Position numbers and translations under genes: made by a program
Shown here: positions 9,128 through 17,709 of the stretch, piece by piece
Layout: every line of letters starts with the position of its first letter
Position numbering within the stretch: position 1 is the first letter of the stretch
Assembly (NCBI RefSeq): GCF_002251795.1
Contig: NZ_NOXU01000032.1
Span: forward strand, 124,001-188,000
Source: Niveispirillum lacus
GTDB lineage: Bacteria > Pseudomonadota > Alphaproteobacteria > Azospirillales > Azospirillaceae
Reading direction: 5' to 3'
Length of the DNA: 64,000 nucleotides
Notes under the pieces: generated by a model
Seen by the model: only the letters and a program-made list of their open reading frames with translations
Database searches by the model: none
Told to the model about the DNA's origin: nothing

Positions 9128-9724
9128 ATGTCCACGTCTTCCGTGAACCATCAGGTTGTTGTGCCGGCTGTTTACTATTCATTTTGTGTAACAGATATGA
9201 ATGTGTATGACGCCTCTGAGAGCCGCGTGACTTTTGACTTCCATGTAAGTGCATCGCCAATTGAACGTGATGGCGAGGTATTGGTCAACATCGACTTCCG
9301 GTCGATTAGCAATGGCCGCAGGTTTAGCCGGTCGGCTGGACCCATGGTTGAACTTGTGCTAAAGCACAACCGCGCTGGCGATGACGAGGAGCTGCTCAGC
9401 GACACTACTTTTACTTATGGTTACCAAGAACGCGTATATTACAGCCCGGCTTACAATAAGAAGCCTCGCTGGAAGTTCCGCCACTATGAATCGTTGCGTT
9501 CGATGCACTACATGATTACCGCAACCGGCGAGATGCGCTACGACGACTCAGTCGCACTTCATCTCGCAGTTTATACCGCGCTTCTCAACAAGCTTGCTGC
9601 GCATCCGCATGCCGGCGATCCGATCAAGCTGCGCGTGAGCAGTATCGTAGGTGCGCTTCAGCGCAAGCACGATAGGAACATGGCCACGCTGCCGTTCAAG
9701 GCGACGGTTCCTGTGGCCGCTTGA
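9128..9724 (+). CDS. Uncharacterised accessory protein A, 198 aa
   Basis: First of four same-strand prophage genes after attL. ATG 9128 has AAGGAG 7 bp upstream, which decides the start. The protein is soluble, rich in aromatic residues and beta-strand-like sequence (VVVPAVYYSFCVTDMNVYD, VTFDFHVSASP), followed by a helical C-terminal third (SVALHLAVYTALLNKLAAHP). No signal peptide or known catalytic motif is visible. Base composition is slightly more AT-rich than the structural genes. Function not recognised; the neighbourhood (three further unknowns and an AAA+ ATPase) suggests a co-acting accessory module. Confidence 0.6.
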   Translation: MSTSSVNHQVVVPAVYYSFCVTDMNVYDASESRVTFDFHVSASPIERDGEVLVNIDFRSISNGRRFSRSAGPMVELVLKHNRAGDDEELLSDTTFTYGYQERVYYSPAYNKKPRWKFRHYESLRSMHYMITATGEMRYDDSVALHLAVYTALLNKLAAHPHAGDPIKLRVSSIVGALQRKHDRNMATLPFKATVPVAA

Positions 9725-9840
9725 CAGCAGCACAGTTCCGGGTGGGCTGGCTGACCAGCCCACCCAGGCCACATCCCAAGACCCACAACACCGAGAAGTC
9801 GGACCCTGCTCAACCGGGCAGCGCCCGAAGGAGAGAAGTC

Positions 9841-10500
9841 ATGCCCGCCGAGATCCGCCTGCCGTACCTCACACCCGAAACGTCCGCCGCCGAAATCGAC
9901 AAGCGCCTGGCCGCCATGGGTTTCCAGTCCCTGCGCAGCGCCGACATCGCCGCCGCAGCCAGCCGTTCCCCTCAGCCGGCGCCTGGACAGAATTTCCACG
10001 TGTGGGTTGACGCCCCTGCAGATGGAGCCGGGATCAGGGTCGCGATGATCCCGGAAAGCGACGGCGGCTATGTCCTGCGCGAAATTTCGCATGAGGCCGA
10101 CACTATGGGAGACCAGCGTCTCGTCCCTATCGCCCTTTGCCCGTCAGCGGCTGCTATCATGCCGCCGCAGGTCGCCTCAGGCATTCTGGATACCGTCGGC
10201 CTGCAGATTGCGGACGTCATCACGTACCTGGAAGCCGCCCAGGCTGCCCTGCGCCGGCGCGAACTTTCCGCCCGCAAAGTTGTTGAAGCCACCACTGTGT
10301 CTATCCCCACAACCGACGGCCGCTTCGTTGACCTCTACATCGCCCGCGCGTCGCCGTTCCGTTGCTGGTGGGTCGCTCAAATCGTGGACACGCCCGCCGC
10401 CACCCCCTGCCAGATCGTCATGCGCACCAGGCGCGGCACTGTTCGTACGATCTCCATCGAAGATGGCCGCCGCACCCGCCACCAGCGCGCCGCCGCCTGA
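9841..10500 (+). CDS. Uncharacterised accessory protein B, 219 aa
   Basis: ATG 9841 is preceded by AGGAG at a normal spacing. The N-terminal part is alanine-rich and possibly a small helical domain (TSAAEIDKRLAAMGFQSLRSADIAAAA). The middle resembles a beta-rich domain, and a helical segment (VITYLEAAQAALRRRELSARKV) precedes a second beta-rich part with WWVAQIVDTP. There is no membrane segment and no recognisable active site. It lies 116 bp after protein A and 72 bp before protein C, so one transcript is plausible. Confidence 0.6.
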   Translation: MPAEIRLPYLTPETSAAEIDKRLAAMGFQSLRSADIAAAASRSPQPAPGQNFHVWVDAPADGAGIRVAMIPESDGGYVLREISHEADTMGDQRLVPIALCPSAAAIMPPQVASGILDTVGLQIADVITYLEAAQAALRRRELSARKVVEATTVSIPTTDGRFVDLYIARASPFRCWWVAQIVDTPAATPCQIVMRTRRGTVRTISIEDGRRTRHQRAAA

Positions 10501-10572
10501 AAGCGCCACGCACGAACAACGTCACAATGACGGGCCGGCTGCCGTGCCTGGCCCCAGGAGAAGGATAGCCCC

Positions 10573-11448
10573 ATGTCCACCGCTCGCACACAGCTCATGG
10601 CCACCGCCGCCACCGTTCTCAGCTTCAACCCCAACCCCGACGGCGAGACCGCCGACGTCGTGGTTGAAGTTGCTTACCCTGAACATGGTCATGCCGACAT
10701 CCTGCGCGGCACTTCGGCCCGCGACGGCCAGGAGCGCTCGTGGACCCACGTTCACCGCTGCTCCCCGGAGGAACGGGCCAGCCTTTACACCCTCGGTGAT
10801 GACGGCAAGCCACTGATCTACAACGCTATCAGCCGCCAAGAGTTCTGGTCTGTTATGACCGGAGTCGAGCTTTTCGGGCCGAACACGGGCTCTTGCCGTC
10901 GGCCCCTGAACCCGTTTGAAGGTGGCGATCTTGAAACTGAGATAAGCCAGGCTGCCCGCGGTTACCAGGGCAAGTGCTACGAAGAAATGGGCCCCTTCGA
11001 GCGCATGCTGCACTTCAGCGACCGCGTCATCGCCGTTGCCGATCAGTCCGTCTATGAATTTTGGAATAACCATCCCTCCTCGTGTACCATCCGGGAACTC
11101 GAAGTTCATGTTCGCGGTGAGGATGTTGTTCGCCGACAGCCCATTCTCAGTCGGACCATTGAGTTGTTCGAAGATGCAATTAAGCGCTCCGGAATTACTA
11201 CGAAAGAAGCCGAGAACGCACATTTTCATGTGACACTTCACAATTCGGTGAAAGCGCTTGAGACAATGGTGCATGTAACTATTCGCCGCGATGGGCCTGA
11301 AAATTGGGTAATACAGGATGTGGTCGCCGCTGATCCTGATAACGAAGATGAGCATTACTATGGCGATAGTCTTTTTCTTCCCAACCGCGACGATCTTTCG
11401 ATTGTAATTCCCGTGGATGAAGGCGGTGTCGTTATAAGGTTTGACTGA
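10573..11448 (+). CDS. Uncharacterised accessory protein C, 291 aa
   Basis: Start ATG 10573 follows AGGAGAAGG. The protein is acidic, without membrane segments or cysteine clusters that would suggest metal binding. It has beta-rich stretches (ADVVVEVAYPEHGHADIL, CTIRELEVHVRGEDVV) and an acidic C terminus (DPDNEDEHYYGDSLFLPNRDD). The 3' half of the gene is noticeably more AT-rich than the 5' half, which may reflect mosaic origin. Not recognised; part of the 9.1-12.3 kb cassette. Confidence 0.6.
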   Translation: MSTARTQLMATAATVLSFNPNPDGETADVVVEVAYPEHGHADILRGTSARDGQERSWTHVHRCSPEERASLYTLGDDGKPLIYNAISRQEFWSVMTGVELFGPNTGSCRRPLNPFEGGDLETEISQAARGYQGKCYEEMGPFERMLHFSDRVIAVADQSVYEFWNNHPSSCTIRELEVHVRGEDVVRRQPILSRTIELFEDAIKRSGITTKEAENAHFHVTLHNSVKALETMVHVTIRRDGPENWVIQDVVAADPDNEDEHYYGDSLFLPNRDDLSIVIPVDEGGVVIRFD

Positions 11449-11480
11449 TCTAATGCTTTGTATATTTCGCGGAGACATTC

Positions 11481-12311
11481 ATGTCGGACAAGAAACTCAG
11501 ACTCGTGACGTCAGCCGGAACCCGGCTGACGGTAACAGAAATTGAAGTTGAACCTGAACCAGTTCTGCTCAGCGAGTGTCTCGGATATTACCGGCGCCCG
11601 CCGGTCAAAACCGTCGTAATCTCAATCAGCCCCTCAGCCCACAGCGGCGGCCAGCCCCTCATTCTCCGCTGCTACTACGCCAGCGGCCCAGGCGGCTCAA
11701 AGCTCGACGTCGGCACCATCGGCGGCCCAGGCCGCCGCCCGTCCGCCACCCGCCTGGGCGACCACATCCTGGAAACCGGACACATCCTGCCGCCGCCTGA
11801 AACCGACACGCGGCTTATCGCCTGTGCCTACCTTCTCGCCCGCCGCGCCTTGGACATTGAGCAGCCGGAAGATGAAGCCCACGTCCGCCGGATCATCGCC
11901 TCGCCGGTCACCGCCGACGAACTTCTGACCCTGCGGACCCCGGCAGACATCGAAGCCGAGGTCTTCGGGTGTGATATTTTTGCGCCAATTGAAAAGGATG
12001 CCGCACCGGTTTCGCAAGCCTGCGCTATGGCCGATCGGCGTCTGGATGCCGACGAGCTTCCGCAGGGCTTGGCCAGGATCGGCTATCACTTCTTCCTGCC
12101 CGTCAACCCGCCGTCAGGCGGGCCACCCATTCACATCAAATGCACCATCGGACTCTCTGGCTGGTCCGCCCAGATGGCCATCCGCACAGACAATTCTGGC
12201 CAGATCTATAGCTTGGATGGCCGGCCTTATTGCGAATTCATGACCATCCGCACCAACGCCCAGGCTGCCGAAATGGACGCCATCCTGGCTGCCTACCGCG
12301 CCCCCGCCTGA
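11481..12311 (+). CDS. Uncharacterised accessory protein D, 276 aa
   Basis: Starts 32 bp after protein C with GGAGA 5 bp upstream of ATG 11481. Two beta-rich halves (around VKTVVISISPSAHSGGQPLI and YHFFLPVNPPSGGPPIHIKC) share a similar PSxGGxPxxxxC pattern, so the protein may contain an internal duplication. No catalytic motif, signal or membrane helix is visible. It ends 38 bp from the convergent AAA+ gene. Function not recognised. Confidence 0.6.
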   Translation: MSDKKLRLVTSAGTRLTVTEIEVEPEPVLLSECLGYYRRPPVKTVVISISPSAHSGGQPLILRCYYASGPGGSKLDVGTIGGPGRRPSATRLGDHILETGHILPPPETDTRLIACAYLLARRALDIEQPEDEAHVRRIIASPVTADELLTLRTPADIEAEVFGCDIFAPIEKDAAPVSQACAMADRRLDADELPQGLARIGYHFFLPVNPPSGGPPIHIKCTIGLSGWSAQMAIRTDNSGQIYSLDGRPYCEFMTIRTNAQAAEMDAILAAYRAPA

Positions 12312-12349
12312 CTACCAGCGTTGCGCATCTGCCACGCCGTCCTGTCACA

Positions 12350-14164
12350 TCAGTGCAGCACCAGATCGCCAAGCTCCAGCGCCAGGGCACGCTCCAGCGC
12401 CGCCCTGACCCTCCGCAAATCGGCCCCGCCCGGCTTCGCAAACCCACGCCGGATGACCGCCATCACATCCCCGCGGATGCCGGGCACTGCGTCCGCGGGA
12501 ATTCCCCTGTCCGCCAGGATCCCCCTGAACAGGGCCTGGATCGCCTCATCCGCATGCTCCAGTCCAGGCCGGCCCACATGCAGGATCCGGAGGCGGGACC
12601 GGAGCGGAAGCGGGACGCTGTCCAGGCTATTCGCCGTCATAATCCAGGAAATCGCGGAGATATCGAAGGTGGCTCGCAAAGCATCGTCATAGTATCGGCT
12701 GGCGGTTTCCTTCTCCAGCATGGTCAGCAAGGTGTCTGTCATGCTGCCGTTATGGCGACTACTGCCAATCTTGTCGACCTCATCTACAATGATTAAAGGA
12801 TTGGCCACCTTATGCTTTGCAATCGTGGCAACAGGCCGCGACGGGGCGGAACTTGACCAGCCGGCCGCGGTTCCGGCCAAATCTCGGTTGTCCGACGCGC
12901 CGCTGGCGGAAATGATGTCGACAGGCAGAGCGAGCCAGAAGCCAAGCTCACGCGCCAGCGCCGTCTTGCCGGAACCCGGCGGCCCGACAAGCAAAACCGG
13001 CGGCAGGTTCCTGAACCCCGTGCGGCTCATCTTCATAATTCTTTCCTGTTCAGCCGCGAATTTGATAACTTCCTCGGCCCACGGCGCAGATACTTTCACG
13101 CCCTGCGCGTAGTCTGTCATGCGCCCGGCGATCCGCTGCGTTTCTTCATGGAAATACTGGATCATTTTCACCAAGTCCGGCCTTTTGTCCCCATTGGGAA
13201 GGTCAGACGGCGGGCGCGGCATCACTTTCATACTCCGCGCCCGAGGCTCCGGTTTCTTGGCATCTTCCGCTTTCGCGCGCCGATCTTCATGCGCCGCGAG
13301 GACCATCGCCTCGTCTTCCGTGATCGCCTCCGGGCCATCCTTTTCCCGCGCCGCCCTGATGGCCGCCAACGCCTGTTCACGGCTCAGATCGGCGAGAGTC
13401 CTCGGTTTTTCTGACGATCCACCTTCCGCCTCAGTAGCGTCATCCTTGCGTCCGGCAGCTTCGGACAGCCCATGCGGACGCATCCAGCCAATCGCCATGG
13501 CGGCAGTCGTCAGTGGATGATCGTCAACTAAAACGATGGTCGTCGCCACGAAATCAGCAGTGAAAACCTTGGCCTGGCCGCGAAGATATCCAAGTCTTCC
13601 TCGGCGCTTGTCGTCAGCGAATACATGCTTATACAGCAGGTCGCCGTCGGGAAGCGCCTGTTCTCCGCGGACAATTCGCGACGCAAGTTGCGTATACCAA
13701 ACCAGGAAATGGAAATAGAGTAGATAAACGGCGTATTCGTGAAAATGCTTGGCCCTGTCGATGTAATATGAAGTAGTAAACAAGCCGATGCCCAAAGTGA
13801 AGATATGCATATAATATTTGTGGTAGACAACATTGTTTCTGCGTGAGCTGGCTGTAATCATGCCAAGAGCGGCTTCCATAAGCCTCACGATTACTTCAGG
13901 CCTGTGTGCCAGCGGCCGGACATTTTGATCGCGCAGGAGATGAATCGCATCGTCCAGTGCCGCAGTTAACCAGTCGATTCTATCATCGCCACGGGCCTGG
14001 GCAAGAATAACATGTCTCAGGCTCTCCGAACGCCGAAGTAATGCAGCCTTGACGCCTTGGTGATCCTTCGGTTCGATTGAAGTCATGCCAAACAACAACC
14101 GCCGAAAGTCGTCATGGCGCGCGTTTTTGATCCGACGCAACTTAATCATCATTACCACCATCAT
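12350..14164 (-). CDS. Lon-like AAA+ ATPase without protease domain, N-terminal hydrophobic region
   Basis: 604 aa. The N-terminal 230 residues include a hydrophobic aromatic stretch (FTLGIGLFTTSYYI ... YLLYFHFLVWY) that may sit in a membrane. A charged linker follows, then an AAA+ core: Walker A GPPGSGKTALA near residue 393, Walker B PLIIVDEVDKIG near 455, sensor 1 in WIMTANSLDS, an arginine-finger region (PLRSRLRIL) and sensor 2 (ADLRRVRAAL). The order and wording resemble the Lon ATPase, but there is no Ser-Lys protease domain. It faces the four-gene cassette tail to tail. It probably remodels a partner protein; an anti-phage or superinfection role is only inference. Confidence 0.75.
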   Translation of the reverse strand: MMVVMMIKLRRIKNARHDDFRRLLFGMTSIEPKDHQGVKAALLRRSESLRHVILAQARGDDRIDWLTAALDDAIHLLRDQNVRPLAHRPEVIVRLMEAALGMITASSRRNNVVYHKYYMHIFTLGIGLFTTSYYIDRAKHFHEYAVYLLYFHFLVWYTQLASRIVRGEQALPDGDLLYKHVFADDKRRGRLGYLRGQAKVFTADFVATTIVLVDDHPLTTAAMAIGWMRPHGLSEAAGRKDDATEAEGGSSEKPRTLADLSREQALAAIRAAREKDGPEAITEDEAMVLAAHEDRRAKAEDAKKPEPRARSMKVMPRPPSDLPNGDKRPDLVKMIQYFHEETQRIAGRMTDYAQGVKVSAPWAEEVIKFAAEQERIMKMSRTGFRNLPPVLLVGPPGSGKTALARELGFWLALPVDIISASGASDNRDLAGTAAGWSSSAPSRPVATIAKHKVANPLIIVDEVDKIGSSRHNGSMTDTLLTMLEKETASRYYDDALRATFDISAISWIMTANSLDSVPLPLRSRLRILHVGRPGLEHADEAIQALFRGILADRGIPADAVPGIRGDVMAVIRRGFAKPGGADLRRVRAALERALALELGDLVLH

Positions 14165-14336
14165 CTGGATATTTGTCTGGCGCTGGCTTGATTGTCAGCC
14201 AAACGCGCACGCGGCTCCGGGCATCAGCCCGATATTATGAGGCCGCCGCATATCTCGATGAAGGATGTGGTATATGATGTATATTCCATGCTGTTAGCCT
14301 GCAGCAGCTGGGCGGCAGGCGTCAAGGGGATCCGAG

Positions 14337-14654
14337 TCAGTCCGCCTGCGCGCCGGCCCATGCCTGCCATGCAGAAACAGCATTTCGTAGTTGATCGACA
14401 TATCCTACAAGCGCGGCACGGCCAGCAGCGTCGATGCAGGCGACAGCGCCCGGTGCGCCAGGCGGAAGGAAAACGTCGGTGGCCGGCGGCTGGATGGCGG
14501 CGAGGAGTTCGGCGGGCGGTGCGACGGAAACGGGGACCGGCACCGCGACCTCCATGGTGCGGATAGTCTCGCGCGGGGGCGGCTGGGATGAGCAGCCGGC
14601 CAGGGCCAGCATGGTGAAGGTGGCCAGGATGGCGGCCCAGATCCTGGTGGTCAT
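14337..14654 (-). CDS. Rz1-like outer-membrane spanin lipoprotein
   Basis: Lysis protein anchored in the outer membrane. MTTRIWAAILATFTMLALAGCSS is a lipoprotein signal with lipobox LAGC, followed by a short proline-rich periplasmic part, as expected for o-spanins. Start 14654 overlaps the stop codon of the preceding Rz gene (ATGA), so translation is coupled. It pairs with the i-spanin to fuse inner and outer membranes at the end of lysis. Total length 105 aa. The 172 bp after it, up to the AAA+ gene, show no gene. Confidence 0.75.
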   Translation of the reverse strand: MTTRIWAAILATFTMLALAGCSSQPPPRETIRTMEVAVPVPVSVAPPAELLAAIQPPATDVFLPPGAPGAVACIDAAGRAALVGYVDQLRNAVSAWQAWAGAQAD

Positions 14655-15043
14655 CGTGCGTCTCCAGTGGGTTGGCGGATCCATACATTCAAGGCCGCGA
14701 CATCCTGCGGAACCGGCGTCGGCGGTCGGGAAAGTTCCCGTTTCGCTGCGACGTCGGCCCGCCTGGCCCGTACCTGGCCGTCGGCCTGCATTCGTGCGAC
14801 GACGGTGTTCTGGGTGGCGATCGCCCGCTCAAGCTCACCGATCTGCGCATCGCGGCGGGCGATGTCAGCCAGGGCTTCGGCCTGGGCGACTTGGGCCCGG
14901 GCGACGGCGGCCTCCAGTCTGGTGACAGTGACAATGTGGAATGCGACAGCCGTGGTGAGGGCCAGGCCGGCAGCAGCCAGGCCGAATAGGTGCCATGGGA
15001 CGGCGGACGCGGCGATGCGGGTGAGGATGGAGGCGAGCATCAC
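14651..15043 (-). CDS. Rz-like inner-membrane spanin
   Basis: 130 aa with one N-terminal transmembrane helix (WHLFGLAAAGLALTTAVAFHI) and a long alanine- and glutamine-rich periplasmic coiled coil (VARAQVAQAEALADIARRDAQIGELERAI), the usual i-spanin design. Start 15043 overlaps the endolysin stop (ATGA) and its own stop overlaps Rz1, giving a tightly coupled three-gene lysis unit. Confidence 0.75.
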   Translation of the reverse strand: MMLASILTRIAASAVPWHLFGLAAAGLALTTAVAFHIVTVTRLEAAVARAQVAQAEALADIARRDAQIGELERAIATQNTVVARMQADGQVRARRADVAAKRELSRPPTPVPQDVAALNVWIRQPTGDAR

Positions 15044-15921
15044 CGCCTCCCCTGGCGGCGATCCGACCAGCGGGCATACAGGGCGAGCAGCGCGCCGGCA
15101 ATGGCCAGGCCGGCCAGCACCATTTTTAGTGTCGGCGCGTCGACACCGATGCTCCAGAGCGCAGCCTGCACTGGCTGTAGGGCATCTTGGGTGTCAGCGA
15201 CGACAGATGCAGTGGTAGCCACAGCCGCCGTGGCCGATCCAATGACAGTCCGGCTTGCAGTCAGCGGCGCGACGGTCGGCATGGCGGCACTTTCAGTCAT
15301 GCCGCCCGCCTGGTCATCGCCTTCCGCGACCGGTGCGGAGGCAGGTGTTAAGAGATAGAGCGCCGCTTCGTAAGAGCGACGGCGGACAAGCCCTGGAAGA
15401 TCCTGCCGCTTGCCATCAATCGTTCCCTTCGTCCACATCCCGAAGGCGCGGCCGGCGCCGGCGGTGTCGCCGGCGTTGTGCAGCCGGAGGACGCTAGAGC
15501 CAGCAAATCCCTTTTTGCCAAGGCCAACGTTGTAAGCAAGGCTTGTCATCGCAGCGAGTTGCTGAGCAGTAACCGGCTGCGCCAGCAGATCAATGACCCC
15601 GGACATGAACCTCTGCATGTCTTCACGCAGCATCTGCTCGCATTCTGCCCGACTGAACCCCTGCGGCCACAGTTCCTTGGCCCGCGCCAAGCCTGCCTTC
15701 CCTTTGAGTTGCTGGCCAGTCTGCGGGTCGATCAGGACCCGGCCCCACCCGACAGTGACGTAGCCGGTCGGGCACAGCACAGGGTCAGAATGTGGCGTCC
15801 GCTTGTCCCCATCGTGCCAACCCTCGAACCGTCGCAGGATCTGCTGGAGGATCGTCACAGCCTCGCGCCGGACCTCCTCGCTCACCGCAACCACGCTAAT
15901 TTTTCCTGTATTCGCAGCCAC
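15040..15921 (-). CDS. GH24-type lysozyme (endolysin) with C-terminal membrane helix
   Basis: Degrades peptidoglycan. Residues about 20-190 carry the lysozyme pattern: glutamate in RRFEGW, TVGWG, then LAYNVGLGKKGFAGSSVLRLHN and MWTKGTIDGKRQDLPGLVRRR. An Ala/Val-rich region is followed by a C-terminal hydrophobic helix (MVLAGLAIAGALLALYARW). There is no N-terminal signal or SAR helix, and no separate holin gene is visible next to it, so the C-terminal helix may have an export or holin-like role. Probably the first gene of the lysis operon, driven by the promoter at 15993-16021. Confidence 0.85.
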   Translation of the reverse strand: MAANTGKISVVAVSEEVRREAVTILQQILRRFEGWHDGDKRTPHSDPVLCPTGYVTVGWGRVLIDPQTGQQLKGKAGLARAKELWPQGFSRAECEQMLREDMQRFMSGVIDLLAQPVTAQQLAAMTSLAYNVGLGKKGFAGSSVLRLHNAGDTAGAGRAFGMWTKGTIDGKRQDLPGLVRRRSYEAALYLLTPASAPVAEGDDQAGGMTESAAMPTVAPLTASRTVIGSATAAVATTASVVADTQDALQPVQAALWSIGVDAPTLKMVLAGLAIAGALLALYARWSDRRQGRR

Positions 15922-15992
15922 TTGCGGCCTCCTGTCCTATAAACCGTAGGACGATTGTCAGATTTCGATTGACGTAGATCGTCTTATTCGAC

Positions 15993-16021
15993 AGTATACG
16001 CATAGGCGGCACGGTCCGCAA
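15993..16021 (-). promoter_or_regulatory. Prophage promoter 1 (lysis cassette)
   Basis: On the minus strand ATTTGCGG provides -35 TTGCGG (16016-16021); 17 bp; -10 TATACT (15993-15998), followed directly by GTCG. One of seven similar sites in the prophage. Confidence 0.65.
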
Positions 16022-16039
16022 ATCGACGGAGATTAGGAA

Positions 16040-16351
16040 ATGGGAATCATGGCGTTGATCGCCCGGCCGCGCGCCGTGGCGGAAGGGGAAGCTGCGCCGC
16101 CGCCTGGCCGCTGCACATACTGCGGAACCGAAGTCGGCCCAACGTGCAGCTCGTGCCCGACGTGCGGGGCAATGCGTCTGTCGCTGTCGCCTGCAGGTTT
16201 CGCAATGGCTGGCTACGCTACGCTGTCAGCCGGAATGGAGCAAATCCCGCTGTACGCCCTACCTGTCGCCCTTCTTCTTTGCGGCGTTCTCTATGCGGTG
16301 GCATCCAGCCGCCGGTCAGCTTCCAGGCGGTGTATCTGGATCAAAATCTGA
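16040..16351 (+). CDS. Zinc-ribbon membrane protein, 103 aa
   Basis: N-terminal zinc ribbon with CTYCGTEVGPTCSSCPTCG (paired Cys motifs), then a hydrophobic helix (IPLYALPVALLLCGVLYAVA) and a basic tail. Such proteins usually sit in the inner membrane with the ribbon in the cytoplasm. Start 16040 is preceded by AGGAA. It is transcribed divergently from the lysis cassette. Specific function unknown. Confidence 0.55.
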   Translation: MGIMALIARPRAVAEGEAAPPPGRCTYCGTEVGPTCSSCPTCGAMRLSLSPAGFAMAGYATLSAGMEQIPLYALPVALLLCGVLYAVASSRRSASRRCIWIKI

Positions 16352-16441
16352 CATGTCCAAAAATCGCATTGTCCCGAAAATGGATTGGTGCGAAACAGAA
16401 TGGCAAAACATCATCTTACGCAGAGCGACTTGGGGGCTGTC

Positions 16442-17629
16442 ATGCCGGATTTCTACGAGTTTTTTGCCGGTGGCGGCATGGCTCGGGCCGGCCTTGGTAA
16501 CGGCTGGACCTGCAAGTTTGCTAACGATTTCAGTGAGATGAAGGCCGACACTTACCGGTCAAACTGGCCGTCCGATGATCTCCACGTCGGTGATGTGAAT
16601 AACGTCACCGTTGCGGATATCAGCGGCGGCGCGGGGGCGGCAGATCTTGTTTGGGCTTCGTTCCCGTGCCAGGATCTGTCCCTGGCCGGCAACTATCTCG
16701 GCATCGGCCATTGGGGCGACAAGCAGAAGACCAGATCTGGAACTTTCTGGCCGTTCTGGCGACTGATGCGTGGTCTGATCGACGCCGGGCGTGCGCCGAA
16801 GATCATCGCCCTGGAGAATGTCTACGGCGCAATCACATCGAACAACGGCAAGGATTTTGCCGCGATCAGCAGCTCCTTCAGCGGTGCCGGCTATCGCTTC
16901 GGTGCGATGGTAATCGACGCAGAGCTGTTCCTGCCGCACTCACGCCCGCGCCTGTTCTTCGTCGGTGTGCGTTCAGACGTCGAGATCCCGGCCAGCATCC
17001 GCTGCTCTGGTCCGGCCGATCCGTGGCATCCGTCCTCTCTGGTCGCCGCGCAGCAGGGTATTTCGGCCGAGGCGCAACGAAAGTGGGTTTGGTGGGACAT
17101 GCCTACGCCGCCGGCGCGCACCAAGCGGTTCGCGGATATCATCCAGGACAAGCCTAACGGCGTCGACTGGCACACAGCCGCGGAAACGAAGGCCTTGCTT
17201 GGCCTCATGAATCCATTGCATCTGGCGAAGGTCGAGCGCGCCAAGGTGGCCGGTCGCCGAATGGTTGGCGGCGTCTACAAGCGCACCAGGTCAGAAGATG
17301 GTGTGAAAAAGCAGCGGGCCGAGGTTCGGTTCGACGATATTGCCGGGTGCCTACGCACGCCCGCTGGCGGATCGTCTCGCCAGAGCATCCTGGTCGTCGA
17401 CGGCCAGCGCGTTCGGTCGCGTCTGTTGTCGCCGCGGGAGGCTGCGCGGCTGATGGGGCTGCCCGACACATACAAGCTTCCGGCCGGATACAACGACGCA
17501 TACCATGTGGCCGGCGATGGCGTCGCGGTTCCCGTAGTCCGTCACCTGGCGGCGCATATCTTCGAGCCGATCGTCGCATCGTCGGAATCCGCGACCGATG
17601 TTGTCCATCATACCATTGCTGCTGAGTGA
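16442..17629 (+). CDS. C5 cytosine-specific DNA methyltransferase
   Basis: Transfers methyl from SAM to C5 of cytosine in DNA. Motif I FFAGGGMARAG at the N terminus, motif IV FPCQDLSLAG with the catalytic Cys, motif VI ENVYG, motif VIII HSRPRLFFVGV, and motifs IX-X (RLLSPREAARLMGLP, GDGVAVPVV). At 395 aa it is a normal size. Start at 16442 (MPDFYEFF) puts motif I at the usual place; in-frame ATG 16400 is the alternative. Next to a GIY-YIG nuclease gene, so it may be the modification half of a restriction system or simply protect phage DNA. Recognition sequence unknown. Confidence 0.92.
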   Translation: MPDFYEFFAGGGMARAGLGNGWTCKFANDFSEMKADTYRSNWPSDDLHVGDVNNVTVADISGGAGAADLVWASFPCQDLSLAGNYLGIGHWGDKQKTRSGTFWPFWRLMRGLIDAGRAPKIIALENVYGAITSNNGKDFAAISSSFSGAGYRFGAMVIDAELFLPHSRPRLFFVGVRSDVEIPASIRCSGPADPWHPSSLVAAQQGISAEAQRKWVWWDMPTPPARTKRFADIIQDKPNGVDWHTAAETKALLGLMNPLHLAKVERAKVAGRRMVGGVYKRTRSEDGVKKQRAEVRFDDIAGCLRTPAGGSSRQSILVVDGQRVRSRLLSPREAARLMGLPDTYKLPAGYNDAYHVAGDGVAVPVVRHLAAHIFEPIVASSESATDVVHHTIAAE

Positions 17630-17709
17630 GCGACGAACCACTCGACTCTCTCAACTCATCCGGTTATGACTCCTGGCATTGATTCCGTCTTCGCCTGGAG
17701 GCTTGTATC

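Noticed and set aside
10522-11478. 318-aa minus-strand ORF
   Set aside because: Antisense to accessory gene C, which has a good ribosome site and coding character; the antisense frame lacks one.
14224-14688. 154-aa ORF overlapping Rz1
   Set aside because: The overlapping frame with a lipobox and an ATGA overlap with Rz is the real gene.
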